Both the position numbers and the translations under genes were made by a program. This document shows, piece after piece, positions 1-10,038 of a stretch of DNA of 64,000 nt. The notes beneath the pieces were generated by a model that worked only from the letters and a program-made list of their open reading frames with translations, ran no database searches and was not told the DNA's origin. Where the stretch lies: contig NZ_JANQOO010000017.1 in NCBI RefSeq assembly GCF_028285715.1, positions 186,001-250,000 of the forward strand, in the 5' to 3' direction. This DNA comes from Ulvibacterium sp. Lineage in GTDB: Bacteria > Bacteroidota > Bacteroidia > Flavobacteriales > Flavobacteriaceae. Position 1 is the stretch's first letter. Each line of letters opens with the position of its first letter.

Positions 1-31
1 GAGAAATCGTGAGGTCCTTTAAAAATAATGT

Positions 32-739
32 TTATAAGGTCTTTGCTTTCAAATAATTCCATAATATCGTTTTGTACGTCCTTCCTATTGGAACTATTTC
101 CCCATGTATCCATAACGAGTCGGAATCGTACTTTTCTATCTTGGCAAGGGCGACCAAATACGATTTATGTACCCTTACAAAACTATCTTCGGAAAAAATT
201 GAACTATAATAGCCCAAATTACCCTTTACCCTTATTTTTCGATCGCATAGATGAATCACACAATAGTTTCGATTCCCATGCACATAACCGATTTCCTGTT
301 CACGAATTTTCACATAAACCGATCCTTCCCTACAAAAATAGTCCCTGTCCTTACTTGACTCATGTGCCATTAAAGCAGCTTTTGGTCCGGATGGCATCTC
401 CATGGCCTTGCTCACTGCGGATAGAAATCTATGGTAGGGTATAGGTTTAAGCAGATAATCCACTATTCCAAGTTCAAGTGCCTCCAAAGCATACTCCTTA
501 TACGCGGTCGTAATAATAATTTTAGGTGGATATTTTAAAATGCGGATAAACTGTAATCCCTTGATTCCTGGCATTTGAATGTCCAAAAAAACCAAGTCCA
601 CCCTTTGGGTCTGTACATAGTACAGGGCTTCGAACGCATTTTGAAAAGACCTTAGCAAGGTAAGCCCTTGCGTTTTTGTCAAATGCTTTGTCAAAACTTC
701 TATGGCCAAAGGCTCATCATCAATAATTACACATTTCAT
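32..739 (-). CDS. LytTR-family response regulator
   Basis: DNA-binding response regulator of the LytR/AlgR type, 235 aa. The receiver domain covers about residues 1-115: the acidic pair D7/D8 follows the first beta strand, the phospho-acceptor is D53 in VFLDIQMPG, and the conserved lysine is K98 in LLKPI. A LytTR DNA-binding domain covers about residues 130-232, with the family-typical stretch FVRVHKSYLVAL. Its start codon overlaps the stop of the upstream kinase by 4 bp (ATGA), so the two form a translationally coupled two-component pair. Targets cannot be read from the sequence; the mannoside operon begins 2.4 kb away but no direct link is visible. The family assignment is secure. Confidence 0.95.
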   Translation of the reverse strand: MKCVIIDDEPLAIEVLTKHLTKTQGLTLLRSFQNAFEALYYVQTQRVDLVFLDIQMPGIKGLQFIRILKYPPKIIITTAYKEYALEALELGIVDYLLKPIPYHRFLSAVSKAMEMPSGPKAALMAHESSKDRDYFCREGSVYVKIREQEIGYVHGNRNYCVIHLCDRKIRVKGNLGYYSSIFSEDSFVRVHKSYLVALAKIEKYDSDSLWIHGEIVPIGRTYKTILWNYLKAKTL

Positions 740-1761
740 TGGTCTACCATGGGAATTTGTAAGTGAACTAAAAATCTATCTGCTTTATTTGTTATGGTGA
801 GATTATACTTTCCTGAATAAAGATGTGCCAATCGCTGTTTTACATTTTTAAGTCCAATACCATTTTCAGTTTCGTCTTCTTCAGGAAACGATGGTTTTGA
901 ATTTCTCAGATCCAATACGAGAACATCCTCCAATAACTCAATTTTACATTCTATCCAGCACTTTTCATAATCCTTGGATGTACCATGCTTAAATGAATTT
1001 TCAACAAAAGGAAGGAGCAATAAGGGCGGAATCATTTTGTTAGCGGATACTCCTAAAATGGTGTAGCTTAAATCCAGTTTATCGCCATATCGCATTTGCT
1101 CCAGCGCTATATAGTTCCCCAAACATTCCAAATCCTCCTCAACCTCTACCATGGCCTCCTGTGCCTCATACAGTATAAAACGTAAAAGATCAGAAAGTTG
1201 AACGACCATATTTGCCGCCGTTTCCGGTTTCTCCAATATCTGGGCATATAATCCATTTAAGGTGTTAAACAGGAAATGGGGGTGTAATTGTGATTTTAAA
1301 AGCTGTAGCTCATTTTGAATATTGGATTTTGTGCGGCTCAGATGATCCAGTTCCTGTTTTTCGCGATCCCGTACCAACTTGATAACTACTACCATTGAAG
1401 ATACAATGATAAGATCTAACAAAGGGGAGATGAGTTTCGCCGGGTTGTCCGGAATTAGCTCAGTATCAACTTCTGGAAAATAAGTCGGATAAACCGTGGC
1501 CCATACCAATAATCGTAAAAAAAACACTCCAATAATCAATAATAGTCCAAATTGCACGAAAGCCAGTCCATATTTTTTCTTCAACACAAATTGAGGCAGA
1601 ATAAAATAAAGCGTAGCGTATACCGCAAAAAATTTTGCAGGTAAGGAGGCCAATTCATAGGTGATATGTAATCCTAAGTTGGGTTCTTGTACATAATAGA
1701 TTCCTACGGTAAAGAGGATATATAGACCCCAGAAAATAGCATGCCTAATTATTCTTTTCAT
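736..1761 (-). CDS. LytS-like sensor histidine kinase (His_kinase family)
   Basis: Membrane sensor kinase of about 341 aa, partner of the downstream LytTR regulator. Four hydrophobic segments fill the first ~130 residues, without an obvious extracellular sensor domain. A short coiled coil leads into the phosphoacceptor motif QLHPHFLFNTLNGL (about residues 158-171 from this start). The C-terminal ATPase part contains PPLLLLPFVENSFKHG, the N-box of the His_kinase (PF06580) group, and a glycine-rich GIGLKNVKQRL motif. I chose the ATG at 1761 because its product begins like related kinases (MKRIIRHAIFWGLY). The frame extends upstream only to a TTG at 1806, which would add 15 residues. Confidence 0.92.
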   Translation of the reverse strand: MKRIIRHAIFWGLYILFTVGIYYVQEPNLGLHITYELASLPAKFFAVYATLYFILPQFVLKKKYGLAFVQFGLLLIIGVFFLRLLVWATVYPTYFPEVDTELIPDNPAKLISPLLDLIIVSSMVVVIKLVRDREKQELDHLSRTKSNIQNELQLLKSQLHPHFLFNTLNGLYAQILEKPETAANMVVQLSDLLRFILYEAQEAMVEVEEDLECLGNYIALEQMRYGDKLDLSYTILGVSANKMIPPLLLLPFVENSFKHGTSKDYEKCWIECKIELLEDVLVLDLRNSKPSFPEEDETENGIGLKNVKQRLAHLYSGKYNLTITNKADRFLVHLQIPMVDQ

Positions 1762-1990
1762 AGGTGAGGAAATTCTGAACAATTTATGCGCTAAATAGCT
1801 GAACAATCCAAATCCAAGTATAAAATAACAAAAAAAGAGTATTAACTACATCATATAGGAAACTAATAACAAATAGGTGTTTTTTTCATGCATTGATAAG
1901 GAATAGCAGCCATTTGGTACTGTTCCGTACAAGGACCAACTGTTGAAATGCTACTTTTAAATCCATCAATAGAACTAAAACTTTACACCT

Positions 1991-3106
1991 ATGCATATTA
2001 ACAGACGAAAATTCCTAAAAGATTTCTCCTTAGCCGGAGCAGCAACCCTCTCCATGCCATTTATACTGGCCAATCCCATTTCGACCATTAAACGCAACGT
2101 ATTGGTATTGGGTGGCACAAACTTTCTGGGGCCTGCTATTGTGAACTCCCTTGTTGCGGAGGGACATAATGTAACCTTGTTCAATAGGGGAATAACCAAT
2201 CCGAATCTATTTCCCAAACTATCCAAAATAAGGGGAGATCGGGAAAATGGGCTTCACGGATATCGCAATCTGACCAAAGAAAAAGAAATGTGGGATGTTG
2301 TTATCGATGTGTGGCCACAAAACCCCAATTTTGTTAAAAACGCTTTGACTATTTTAAAAGATAGGGCAAAGCACTTTGTCTTCGTGTCCAGTATAGCGGT
2401 GTATGCCAACTATGAAACCATTGGATTGGATGAAAATACGGCAACGCGAAAGGGAGATACCTTTGAGGAGGGCAACTACAACCTCAACAAAGTGTTGTGT
2501 GAAAAGGCAGTAGCCGAAGCATTCCCCAATCGATTTACCATAGTAAGGCCCGGCGCTATAGTCGGTGATAGGGATTCTGGTCCTTTTGGGAGGTATTTGC
2601 TAAATCGGATAAAAAACCGAAAAGAAATCCTAGCGCCCGATTCCAATGATCCCGTTCAATTTATAGATGCTCAAGATATTGGCAATTTCATTGCACAATG
2701 CCTTGAAAAAAACCTAGGAGGGTATTTTAATTTGGTAGGCCCGGCCTCAACCATGGGCTATAAGGATTTGCTGATCAAAGCAAAAAAGGCACTAAAAAGC
2801 GATGTGAAGGTGCTATGGATAGACCCTAAATTTTTAGTCGAAGAGGCAAAGCTCGAACCCTTTATGGAGGTTCCATTTTGGATTCCGGTCGCCTCGGACC
2901 CTGAACCTGGTTTTTATCAAATCAGTAATAAAAGGGCTATCGACCATGGACTGGTGTTTACGGATTACGACAAAACTGTTAAGACAAGCTATCTTTCCTT
3001 CGAGAAGAAAAGATTCATTGAGGAAGAAGGATATGACGTGGTTTTTGGCATATCCGAGGATAGGGAGAATGATATCATTGCAAGATGGAAGCTGAAAAAG
3101 AAATAG
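1991..3106 (+). CDS. Tat-exported NAD-dependent epimerase/dehydratase-like protein
   Basis: Extended short-chain dehydrogenase of 371 aa. The N-terminus carries a twin-arginine signal (INRRKFLKDFSLAGAATL), which implies folded export to the periplasm. A Rossmann motif GGTNFLG sits at about residue 41, a Ser in FVSSIAVY near 133, and a YxxxK pair at Y163/K167 (YNLNK), so the catalytic set looks complete. The substrate is unknown; the best hits I would expect are NAD-dependent epimerases acting on nucleotide sugars or polyols. It is transcribed away from the kinase and convergent with the mannoside operon, so operon membership is not implied. A periplasmic location for an NAD-dependent enzyme suggests a tightly bound cofactor (inference). 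Confidence 0.85.
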   Translation: MHINRRKFLKDFSLAGAATLSMPFILANPISTIKRNVLVLGGTNFLGPAIVNSLVAEGHNVTLFNRGITNPNLFPKLSKIRGDRENGLHGYRNLTKEKEMWDVVIDVWPQNPNFVKNALTILKDRAKHFVFVSSIAVYANYETIGLDENTATRKGDTFEEGNYNLNKVLCEKAVAEAFPNRFTIVRPGAIVGDRDSGPFGRYLLNRIKNRKEILAPDSNDPVQFIDAQDIGNFIAQCLEKNLGGYFNLVGPASTMGYKDLLIKAKKALKSDVKVLWIDPKFLVEEAKLEPFMEVPFWIPVASDPEPGFYQISNKRAIDHGLVFTDYDKTVKTSYLSFEKKRFIEEEGYDVVFGISEDRENDIIARWKLKKK

Positions 3107-3173
3107 CGTTGTTCCATGGATTACGCAGAATTAGCTAAAACAAGGCAACGTAATACCGCTGAAACCCGATTCA

Positions 3174-5405
3174 TCAATTGATGATTATCTCGTCAGCAAA
3201 TATCCATGAGGGCAATCCCGCAGCATGATGCCAATACGGGGTCTTGGTATTCCTTGCCTTAATCTTAACATAGCGCGCCTGTACTGGTGCAAAATCCATA
3301 TCAAAATATTGGATATCGTTTACTTTGCTATCCTTTTTTAAGGGATAGGGGTTAGGTACGGTACCTAGACCTTGAAAATCCTTGTTGTCCAAAGATACTG
3401 AATAGGACACTGCGGATGGTAAGAAGACAATGTGATTGGTCACCTGTAAAAAGGCCAAAGAGATTGTCCGTATCTCCATAGACTCTCCCAGATCCAAAAC
3501 TACTTCCATATCTTTCCCTTCATATCCCAGCCAATTGGCATAAAAACTGCTTCCTCCCAAGGCACCGTCCGTAAGGACTAAGGGATCCTCATTAGCATAT
3601 TTTTTGGGTTTCGATAAAGTAACTACTTTTTTGCCTTTGGCTTTATTGGGTTTTTGAGCGATTTCCAGGGCGGATAGATAATTTTTACCATACTCATTTA
3701 CCGTAAAGCCCATTTCATTCATGAGTTTTATATTGTGCCCTGAAGTCGTCTCCATAAAGTTGTCCAAAACGGACACTACTCTAGGATTGGCTTTTTTTGT
3801 CCCTCCATCTTCCGCAATCATCAAACTGTACGTCTCGTCGATATTCTTTCTACTTGCTTCCAAAAGGGCGTAATCCACTCCCAAGCGCGCCTTTTTTACC
3901 CTTCTTACCAATTCCGGGCTGCCAGCTACCACATTTTCGGCCTTATCGAACAACTCCGTATATCGCCTCAATAGTTCGGGCCGTAGATAGGAATCAAATG
4001 CCTCGGAAGGATCCCCATATAGGAATAAAAAGAAATCCGTATCTTTTTCCAGTTCGCTATGAATCAAATCTACATAGGCCTTAATGTACGTTCCAGCTAC
4101 CCCGTAATACCCCTCGGTAAACTCTGCCAACAAGGCGTCCAGATTCAAATCGGGGTTCCATAACAATTTTGCCGTTATGTACGACCGTAGTTCAAAAAGT
4201 TCACTTGGATTATGGCTATGTTGTTCAAAGACCCATTTCGCATTGTTATCCCTAAATAATTGAATGTTGGGCCGTAACGTATTTAAATTGGGAAAGGGTG
4301 CCAGAAAATTGGTGAACTGGGTGGTATAATCCCAGATTCTCACATTATCCGTTAATCTTCCCCAACCTTCCAAATCCTCGGCAAAATCGGTACACTTTTC
4401 AGCAATAGGTGCTGCACGGTCACATTCTATGGAACAAAGGGTTACCAACACATTGTCTGCTGGTCTAGTCTTGGAGGGTTTACGGGTGTACTGATAGGCC
4501 AAGGTAGAAATAGTTTTATCCGGAAAATCGGCGGCCACTTCATTTACAAAGCGGATCATGGTCCCCGAAGGACTACCTTCTTCCTCGTCTATCTTGCGAC
4601 AGGAATCGCACTGGCAATATTGTTGATTATCGTCCTGACTCACAGAAACTACGGAAGCTTCCGGATTTCTTGCAAACAAGACGGCTACCGAATCCTTAAC
4701 AATTTCCAGTACCCTTTTATTGGTGAGACATAATTGGGTCGGTAATCGTTGATTGCCCCTTAGGGCATAATATTCCGGGTGTGAGGCGTAGAACTTCTCC
4801 TCCGGTAAAAACCGATGAAAGGTGTGTACCTTGGCCTCCGGGACATAATACGGAAAAGACTCATAGGTCACTTTCTGTTGGTCGGCGAAGTTCTTGTTTT
4901 CATAAAATAATCTAGAATGTACCGTTCTCGTAGTTATCTCCGGTGTATAGGCATAATTCATAGGTTCCAATGCCAAGGTCGTTTTAGACGGAATGTGCGT
5001 AGCATCGGGGGCATACCATTTACAGCCTAGGTAACGCTCCAAAAATTCATAGACCGCATACCGGGTATCCAAATCGGAATGCCCAAAAATGAATAGGTCC
5101 TTCGCCTGTGACCTGATAACAATTTGATGGGGCACCAATGGCTCCCCCTTTATGTTTCCGATATAGATTTTGTGCTTTGCGGCATCTTGGGAGCTTTCAT
5201 CCACAATGTCCAGTACCACCCCACCCATTTTTTGGAAATACTCTTGTAGTAATTCCGCAGATCCATTCGGGCTCTCCGTTGCTTCACCCATAAATACTAT
5301 TTCATAATCCGATTTTCCGTTCTCAAAAATCTGTAGACGCCCATCGGTACATGACACGTGGAAAGTCACAGCAATAATTAGGAGAAGAGATACGATTTTT
5401 GACAT
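3174..5405 (-). CDS. DUF4838 domain lipoprotein with alpha-glucuronidase-like N-domain and C-terminal discoidin-like domain
   Basis: Predicted surface or periplasmic lipoprotein of 743 aa. The signal peptide ends in the lipobox VSC (Cys19). Residues about 30-150 resemble the N-terminal domain of GH67-type glucuronidases. Residues about 150-430 match the DUF4838 pattern with the cysteine motif CQCDSCRKIDEEEG. Residues about 600-743 look like an F5/8 type C (discoidin) carbohydrate-binding module ending in WIFADEIIIN. It is the last gene of the seven-gene mannoside operon, 17 bp after a GH92 gene. The catalytic activity of DUF4838 proteins is not established to my knowledge; a glycosidase acting on a side-chain or core sugar is an inference from fold and context. 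Confidence 0.85.
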   Translation of the reverse strand: MSKIVSLLLIIAVTFHVSCTDGRLQIFENGKSDYEIVFMGEATESPNGSAELLQEYFQKMGGVVLDIVDESSQDAAKHKIYIGNIKGEPLVPHQIVIRSQAKDLFIFGHSDLDTRYAVYEFLERYLGCKWYAPDATHIPSKTTLALEPMNYAYTPEITTRTVHSRLFYENKNFADQQKVTYESFPYYVPEAKVHTFHRFLPEEKFYASHPEYYALRGNQRLPTQLCLTNKRVLEIVKDSVAVLFARNPEASVVSVSQDDNQQYCQCDSCRKIDEEEGSPSGTMIRFVNEVAADFPDKTISTLAYQYTRKPSKTRPADNVLVTLCSIECDRAAPIAEKCTDFAEDLEGWGRLTDNVRIWDYTTQFTNFLAPFPNLNTLRPNIQLFRDNNAKWVFEQHSHNPSELFELRSYITAKLLWNPDLNLDALLAEFTEGYYGVAGTYIKAYVDLIHSELEKDTDFFLFLYGDPSEAFDSYLRPELLRRYTELFDKAENVVAGSPELVRRVKKARLGVDYALLEASRKNIDETYSLMIAEDGGTKKANPRVVSVLDNFMETTSGHNIKLMNEMGFTVNEYGKNYLSALEIAQKPNKAKGKKVVTLSKPKKYANEDPLVLTDGALGGSSFYANWLGYEGKDMEVVLDLGESMEIRTISLAFLQVTNHIVFLPSAVSYSVSLDNKDFQGLGTVPNPYPLKKDSKVNDIQYFDMDFAPVQARYVKIKARNTKTPYWHHAAGLPSWIFADEIIIN

Positions 5406-5422
5406 AGTCTAAATGTGAAATT

Positions 5423-7660
5423 TTATTCGGATACCATTTCAAAATGCAAGGTGGAAGCGTTTACCAGATCATCATGAGAAACAAAAAATTCCTTTATCGG
5501 TTTCCCATCCAGTTTTATTCTTTTAATCTTTCCATTCCCATTGGTTGGACCGCTCCGAACAATCCTCAATTCATCGTTTTGGTAATACTTGGTATCCAAA
5601 TGGACAGTAACGGAGTCAAAAACCGGTCTGGTAAGGGCATAAATGGGCTCTGCCGGATTAACCGGATACAGTCCCATCATGGAAAATACCGCCCAGGCGG
5701 ACATAGTTCCCGTATCATCGTTTCCAGGAAGACCGTCCGGGCTATTCTTGAAATAGGTTTCCAAAAGTTCGGATACCTTTTGTTGGGTTCGATGTTCCTG
5801 GCCTTTTACATAATTGAACAAATATGGATAGGCGATATCCGGTTCATTGGCCATATCAAATTGATCTTTATCAAAGACATCCTGCAGGCGATCCGAAAAG
5901 GCTTTGGGTCCGCCCATCATTTTCATCAACCCTCTAATATCATGGGGCACCATAAAGGTGTATTGCCAAGCATTGCCCTCTATGAACCCCAAGTTTTTTT
6001 CAAAATTGGCTCCGGATTCCGGATTGTAGGGCGTTAGCCAAGTTCCATCATCATTTTTGGGCCTCAGCAGGTTGATACTGGGGTCAAATAGACTTCGATA
6101 GGACAAAGCTCTTTTTGCGAATCGTTTTTGATCCTCCTTTTTGCCCAAAGTCTTGGCCAATTGGGCAATAGCATAATCCGTAATATTATACTCCTGGGTC
6201 GTGGAAACCGAACCACTATTAGTTGTCTTTGTGGTGAGGTACCCTTTTTCCAAATAGTCTTTAATTCCTGGTCGAAGCGGATTGTTCTCTGTTTGGTCCG
6301 CACTTTTTATCATGGCCTCGTATGCCTTTTGGACATCAAAATCACGGATTCCCTTGAGATAGGTATCTGCAATGATGATTCCAGCTGGGTCTCCCACCAT
6401 AGTGGTTGTCTCCGTGGCGTTTAATTCCCATTTCGGAAGCCAGCCGCTCTCATCATATATCTGCAACATGCTCTTCACCATGTTGGATTGTTGCTTGGGA
6501 TAAACCAGGCTCATCAACTGATGTAAATTGCGGTAAGTGTCCCAAAGCGAAAAAACCGTATAACGGGTCCCATCCGTTTTTAAAGTTTCCCGTGTCCTCA
6601 TTTTGGGATAGTCCCCATTTGCATCGTTTAGGGTGTTCGGATGTATCAAGGTATGGTACAAGGCCGTATAAAAGTTGATTTTATCCTTTTCCGTGCCCCC
6701 TTCCACCTCAATCTTGGACAAATATCGATTCCATTCATCCTTGGCACTTTGTAGAATTTGATCAAAACTTCTATCGGAAGTTTCCTTTTCCATGTTTTCC
6801 CTGGCATTGGCTATACTTATATAGGATATGCCAATTTTCAATTCCAATTGGGTCGGTTCCTCAAAACTGTATCGCATATACGCCCCAATGCTATCACCAA
6901 CAACTTCTTTGGTATAGCCCCGCATTAATCTGGTTTTCCCGTTGTAACCCATCCATTGGGATTCGATCCCGTTATATTTTGTTGGTTTTTTCCAAGTTCC
7001 AAATTCTTGTGCCGGTCTTGAAAAACGGGCTACGAAATATACCGGATAGGCTTCTTCCGGCTTGTAGTAACAAAATGAACCGACCGACCGCATTCCCTCT
7101 ATTTCAGTAGGGGAAACCACCCTAACGCTTGCTCCCTGCTCATTGGTAAGTCCCAAACCCAAATTCAGTAGAACATTGGCATCCCCTTTTGGAAAAGAGT
7201 AGTTGCTTACCCCTACCCTTGTGGTGGCCGTAGCCTCCATCTTAATATCGTATTTATCCAAATGATTGGAATAGTACCCTACTTCCGATATTTCGGAGGA
7301 ATAGGTGGATCCATATTTCAAATGATCGGTCTCAATTTCCCCGGTAGTCGGCATGGCCAAAACGACTCCTAATTCCGGACAGCCAACCCCGCTTAGATTT
7401 ACGTGGCTGAATCCGGTCAAAAAAGTATTCTCATGAACATAGGGTGTAGACAGCCAGCGACTATCCTTTTCCAGTGGCAAGTTTTGTTCTCCCGCCACAT
7501 TGAAGGGCGAAATATTGACCATTCCCCTTACGGCAATGGGACCTGGATTAGTTGTGCCAAAGTTAGAAGTTCCGATGAAGGGATTTACATACTCCACAGG
7601 CTGTTTTTGCCCATAAAGCGGATTGATGAAAACGACGAGAAAAAGAAAAAATCTATACAT
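5423..7660 (-). CDS. GH92 family alpha-mannosidase (variant without the HGNEP loop)
   Basis: Exo-acting, calcium-dependent alpha-mannosidase family protein of 745 aa with a Sec signal peptide (MYRFFLFLVVFINPLYGQ). It begins VEYVNPFIGT, the GH92 N-terminal hallmark. The expected catalytic acid is E561 in EGNAWQYTF, and the acidic base motif is GNDDTG at about residues 646-651, followed by MSAWAVFSMMGLYPV. The loop which in alpha-1,2-specific members reads HGNEP here reads MANEPDIAYPYLF, so linkage specificity should differ from that of the paralogue ending at 14021 (inference). It lies 35 bp after one GH92 gene and 17 bp before the DUF4838 gene in the same operon. Confidence 0.95.
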   Translation of the reverse strand: MYRFFLFLVVFINPLYGQKQPVEYVNPFIGTSNFGTTNPGPIAVRGMVNISPFNVAGEQNLPLEKDSRWLSTPYVHENTFLTGFSHVNLSGVGCPELGVVLAMPTTGEIETDHLKYGSTYSSEISEVGYYSNHLDKYDIKMEATATTRVGVSNYSFPKGDANVLLNLGLGLTNEQGASVRVVSPTEIEGMRSVGSFCYYKPEEAYPVYFVARFSRPAQEFGTWKKPTKYNGIESQWMGYNGKTRLMRGYTKEVVGDSIGAYMRYSFEEPTQLELKIGISYISIANARENMEKETSDRSFDQILQSAKDEWNRYLSKIEVEGGTEKDKINFYTALYHTLIHPNTLNDANGDYPKMRTRETLKTDGTRYTVFSLWDTYRNLHQLMSLVYPKQQSNMVKSMLQIYDESGWLPKWELNATETTTMVGDPAGIIIADTYLKGIRDFDVQKAYEAMIKSADQTENNPLRPGIKDYLEKGYLTTKTTNSGSVSTTQEYNITDYAIAQLAKTLGKKEDQKRFAKRALSYRSLFDPSINLLRPKNDDGTWLTPYNPESGANFEKNLGFIEGNAWQYTFMVPHDIRGLMKMMGGPKAFSDRLQDVFDKDQFDMANEPDIAYPYLFNYVKGQEHRTQQKVSELLETYFKNSPDGLPGNDDTGTMSAWAVFSMMGLYPVNPAEPIYALTRPVFDSVTVHLDTKYYQNDELRIVRSGPTNGNGKIKRIKLDGKPIKEFFVSHDDLVNASTLHFEMVSE

Positions 7661-7695
7661 CAGTAGCTGTTATAATATCGCTTGCCAATAAAATT

Positions 7696-10038
7696 CTAAG
7701 GTTTTCCAGAATTACTCCATGAAAAAGGTCTGGATTCTGCAGATACCCCCCAACTTTCATTGGGTTCCAATCCCATTTCAAAAATGAGTTCCCCGCCATT
7801 TTGAACAGTTTCTACTCCGAGCCACGTCTGTCCAAAATTGAGTCCATTTAGGTTCGCATTTTGAATATAGGGCCTATTCCTTCCATTGCCCTTGGCCTTG
7901 ATCAAAAAGGTATTCCCATTTTCCAAGTGTAGTTTTGCCTCATCAAAAAGAGGACTACCAATAACAAATTGGTCGGTGGCGGGCGCTACCGGGTAAAAGC
8001 CCAAGGCGCTGAACACATACCAGGCCGAAGTTTGCCCGTTATCTTCATCACCACAATACCCATCTGGTGTTGGGGTATACAATTTGGTCAATACCTCCCG
8101 AATCTTTTCTTGGGTCTTCCATGGCTTACCTGCATAGTTATACAAGTATATCATATGTTGAATGGGCTGATTTCCGTGGGCGTAATTCCCCATATTCATA
8201 ATTTGCATTTCACGTATCTCATGAATGGTAAAGCCATAATAGGAATCATCAAATATCGGTGGCATTTCAAAAACATGGTCCAGCATCTTGGTAAACTCAT
8301 TGGCCCCACCCATTAGATTAAGGAGGCCTTGAACGTCATGAAAAACAGACCATGTATAATGTAGGCTATTACCTTCCGTAAAGGCATCCCCCCATTTCAA
8401 GGGATTAAAGGGAGACTGAAAATTGCCATCCTTGTTCTTGCCCCGCATGAGTTTCGTAGATGGATCAAAAAGGTTTTTGTAGTTCATGGATTTGGAGAAG
8501 TACATATTCGCCAAACTATCCCTTCCCATCACTTTGGCCATCTGGGCTATGGTAAAATCCGCATAGGCATACTCTAAAGTACGGGCCGCGTTTTCATGAA
8601 TATCCACGTCGTAAGGTACATAGCCCAATTTGTTATAATAGTCAATACCTTCCCGCCCTACCGATGTTTCGGGCCGACCTTCTTCCACGGTAGCGTTTTT
8701 AAGCAAGGCCTCAAGCAATATTGACTTGTCCTTTTCGGGGACGTTCCCCTGTAAAAAGGCATCGACGACTATCGGTGCCGAATTGGAACCTATCATTACG
8801 TCTCGATGTCCGGGACTGGCCCACTCCGGTAGCCAACCGGACTCTTTATAGGTATTGGCCAAGCCTTCCATAATTTGGGAGTTTAGGGTAGGATACATCA
8901 TGTTGAAAAAGGGGAATACAGCACGGAACGTATCCCAAAAACCATTATCCGTAAACATATAACCCGATTCTACTTTGCCGTTATACGGACTGTAATGGAC
9001 CACCTTGCTATCCTTGTCCAATTCATAGAACTTCCTAGGAAATAGGAGCACCCGATACAAGCAGGAATAAAAAGTCCGTATATCATCCAAATTATCCGAA
9101 GTAACCTGAATACGATTTAGTTCCTTTTCCCAGGCCGAAGATGCTTTTTGTAGGGTTTGGTCGAATGTATCGCTACCTATTTCCCTATCCAGGTTCAATT
9201 GGGCCTGCTCTGGACTTATGAACGAAGAAGCTACCTTTACATGAACCTTTTGGCCTCTTTTGGTCTTGAAGCCAATGATAGCCCCCACATGATCCCCTTC
9301 GCTCCGGGTCGCATTCTCTTTTAGCTTCCAATTATCTCCCCAGGTATGGGTCAGTTCAAAATCCGTATCAAAATGGGCCACAAAATAGTTATGGAAATTC
9401 TCTGGCACTCCCCCACTGTTATTTCTACAGTATCCGACTATCTTTCTTTCTTCGGGGAGAATCTTGACCATGGAACCTTCATCGAAGGCATCAAGTATAA
9501 CGTAAGCGGAATCCGTTTCCGGAAAGGTAAACCTAAATTGCGCCGCACGCTCTGTCGGGGTCACTTCCGCGATAACATCATAATCCGCCAAATAAGCACT
9601 GTAGTGATCCGGACGTACGGTCTCTGATTTATGCGAGAACCAAGAGGCCCGCTCTTCTTCCTGAAATTTTAGTTCGCCCGTAACCGGCATAAAGGAAAAT
9701 GCGGCGTAGTCGTTGACCCAAGGACTTGGTTGATGGGTCTGTTTGATACCGCGAATTTTATAGTCGTCATAATTATATGTCCAACCATCTCCCATTTTAG
9801 CCGTCATTGGTGTCCAAAAGTTCATTCCCCAAGGGGTAGCAATAGCGGGATAGGTATTTCCATTGGAAAGGCTAAATTCCGAATCTGTCCCCATAAGTGG
9901 GTTTACATGTTCCAACAATGCAATATCCGAATATTCAGATGATTTCTCCACCTCCCTTGTTGGACTTGTGCAGGATACTATCCATCCTAACGCAATTAAA
10001 AAGCAAGCAATACCACTAAAAAGTCTATTTTTCCCCAT
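7696..10038 (-). CDS. GH92 family alpha-mannosidase lipoprotein (HGNQP variant)
   Basis: Second GH92 enzyme, about 780 aa. The signal peptide ends in a lipobox WIVSC, so it is probably anchored in the outer or inner membrane. The domain opens LLEHVNPLMGTDS. The expected catalytic acid lies in EGNSLHYTW (the other two have EGNAWQ), the +1-site loop reads YAHGNQPIQHMIYLY, and the acidic motif is GDEDNGQTSAWYVFSALGFYPV. The HGNQP form suggests a linkage preference other than alpha-1,2, as family inference only. I chose the ATG at 10038 because it begins directly at the signal peptide (MGKNRLFSGIACF); an ATG at 10059 would add seven residues. It overlaps the upstream CBM9-like gene by 14 bp. Confidence 0.94.
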   Translation of the reverse strand: MGKNRLFSGIACFLIALGWIVSCTSPTREVEKSSEYSDIALLEHVNPLMGTDSEFSLSNGNTYPAIATPWGMNFWTPMTAKMGDGWTYNYDDYKIRGIKQTHQPSPWVNDYAAFSFMPVTGELKFQEEERASWFSHKSETVRPDHYSAYLADYDVIAEVTPTERAAQFRFTFPETDSAYVILDAFDEGSMVKILPEERKIVGYCRNNSGGVPENFHNYFVAHFDTDFELTHTWGDNWKLKENATRSEGDHVGAIIGFKTKRGQKVHVKVASSFISPEQAQLNLDREIGSDTFDQTLQKASSAWEKELNRIQVTSDNLDDIRTFYSCLYRVLLFPRKFYELDKDSKVVHYSPYNGKVESGYMFTDNGFWDTFRAVFPFFNMMYPTLNSQIMEGLANTYKESGWLPEWASPGHRDVMIGSNSAPIVVDAFLQGNVPEKDKSILLEALLKNATVEEGRPETSVGREGIDYYNKLGYVPYDVDIHENAARTLEYAYADFTIAQMAKVMGRDSLANMYFSKSMNYKNLFDPSTKLMRGKNKDGNFQSPFNPLKWGDAFTEGNSLHYTWSVFHDVQGLLNLMGGANEFTKMLDHVFEMPPIFDDSYYGFTIHEIREMQIMNMGNYAHGNQPIQHMIYLYNYAGKPWKTQEKIREVLTKLYTPTPDGYCGDEDNGQTSAWYVFSALGFYPVAPATDQFVIGSPLFDEAKLHLENGNTFLIKAKGNGRNRPYIQNANLNGLNFGQTWLGVETVQNGGELIFEMGLEPNESWGVSAESRPFSWSNSGKP

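Noticed and set aside
5444-6037. 197-codon plus-strand frame opposite the GH92 gene
   Set aside because: Shadow of a strong GH92 coding frame; no signal, domain or conserved pattern.
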